Positions 17,071 to 17,763 of a DNA stretch of 17,763 bases are shown piece after piece. The notes beneath the pieces were generated by a model, which saw only the letters and a list, made by a program, of their open reading frames with translations, searched no databases and was not told where the DNA came from. The stretch lies in contig JADHYX010000084.1 in the NCBI GenBank assembly GCA_027604685.1, forward strand, positions 1,877 to 19,639, read 5' to 3'. The stretch comes from Lobulomyces angularis. Taxonomy: Eukaryota; Chytridiomycota; Chytridiomycetes; Lobulomycetales; Lobulomycetaceae. Position 1 is the first letter of the stretch, and each line of letters opens with the position of its first letter. A program made the translations under genes and the position numbers.

Positions 17071-17763
17071 ATGTTAAAAGTTGAAGCAGAAACAGAAGTT
17101 GCAGCTGCTCTTTCTCCCATCAATGATCCTCCTCCTGAATACTCTTCCATCGTTCCCTCTTCCACAGAACTCTCCTCTGCTGAACAGACAATGTCTGATT
17201 TAACCCAACAACTCTTTGATACTTCAATTAACCAATTCAAAGCTTCCCCCGATGTAGAGAACTTTAGTCTAACTGTGAAAAGTTTCGCTTCAACTAAAAC
17301 CAACAGTGAAAAAATCATCCTTAAAACTTTCAATCAAGATTTTTTAAGTGTCGAAGTTAAACACTTTGGCCAACCTGAAATTATTAATAACGTTAGATTT
17401 AAAGCCATATGCGTTGATAAAAACTTTAATGTTGTAGTTGAGGTAAAAATAATAATAGTTAATTTTTTTATTTTTTTTTTTAATTATAAATTTTGCTCTT
17501 TTTTTTTTTTTTTTTTAAACTAAAAATTAAAATTTTAATCTAGTGTAAAAAAGATTTTAATAAACAATTCAAAGGACTGAAGTCAATTTTTAAAAAAGAT
17601 AATTATAAAGGATTACATGTTGTTGTTGGTTTACCAAAACAAAAAAAATTTAGAAACTTTAATATCGATTCTAACGCTTTTAACGTTTGTTTCGATACCT
17701 CAGAAACCCTTTTTGTTGAAAATTTAAAATTTAATTTATTGGATAGTACCTTGTATTGTGAAG
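17071..17763 (+). CDS. unrecognised protein, partial (runs off right edge)
   Basis: Exons 17071-17442 and 17544 to the window end are joined in phase 0 by a 101-nt intron (GTAAAA...CTAG). About 197 codons are visible. The start ATG follows a run of A. The N-terminal 50 residues are Ala/Ser/Pro/Glu-rich and probably disordered, with DPPPEYSS, a PPxY-type motif that WW domains of Nedd4-like ubiquitin ligases can bind. After that the sequence alternates hydrophobic and polar residues (FLSVEVKHFG, FNVVVEC, GLHVVVGLPK, FNVCFDTSE), suggesting a beta-rich globular domain. Codon use is richer in C than the neighbours (many TCC, CCC, AAC). No signal peptide or membrane segment is visible. I could not assign a family; an arrestin-like beta-sandwich that recruits a ligase is one guess consistent with PPxY, but nothing specific supports it. 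Confidence 0.65.

Noticed and set aside
17043..17333. Minus-strand frame of 96 codons.
   Set aside because: Antisense to the first exon of the gene at 17071; its residues follow from the Ser/Pro/Glu codons on the other strand.
1..17763. tRNA, rRNA genes or CRISPR arrays.
   Set aside because: No cloverleaf with B-box GGTTCGA-type sequence, no rRNA-like block and no regularly spaced direct repeats were seen.

Overview
The window is nuclear DNA of a eukaryote, most likely a flagellated (zoosporic), early-diverging fungus such as a chytrid, Rozella-type or aphelid lineage. This is an inference from gene content. Two paralogous genes have the fungal layout of a Cys-rich ectodomain, one membrane helix, a low-complexity tail and an SH3 domain. 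Two other genes (a TCTEX1D2-type dynein light chain and MYCBPAP) are cilium/flagellum genes, which most non-zoosporic fungi lack. DNA between exons is extremely A/T-rich with long A and T runs. Introns are many and short (about 42-171 nt), usually GTA...AG. Every gene below is a spliced model built by reading frame, splice dinucleotides and homology memory; no search was run.

Layout, left to right. 17-1658 (-): ATRIP/Ddc2/Rad26-like checkpoint protein, cut by the left edge. 1849-2729 (-): TCTEX1D2/DYNLT2B-like dynein light chain, divergent from 2916-4933 (+): CDH1/FZR1, the APC/C activator, complete with an Ile-Arg tail. 5242-8850 (+): MYCBPAP-like flagellar protein in 15 exons. 8851-9485: convergent spacer with no recognisable gene. 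9486-11350 (-) and 13068-15167 (-): head-to-tail tandem pair of membrane SH3 proteins with four introns at matching positions, all phase 1. Between them, at about 11886-12947, lies a decayed Tc1/mariner-type transposon relic. 15659-16411 (-): TSR2-like ribosome-biogenesis factor. 16427-16741 (+): small two-helix membrane protein of unknown family, divergent from TSR2. 16876-16995: possible coding fragment. 17071 to the right edge (+): unrecognised protein, partial.

Functional themes are genome surveillance and cell-cycle control (ATRIP, CDH1), flagellar transport and structure (dynein light chain, MYCBPAP), surface sensing or adhesion (the SH3 pair) and ribosome assembly (TSR2). Eukaryotic neighbours need not be co-regulated. 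Only the two divergent pairs (2730-2915 and about 16412-16426) are close enough to suggest shared promoters. The most notable points are the tandem receptor-like pair split by a transposon relic, the conserved short motifs in their cytoplasmic tails, a CDH1 C-box with His at the usual aromatic position, and an exitron-like 51-nt segment in the small membrane gene.
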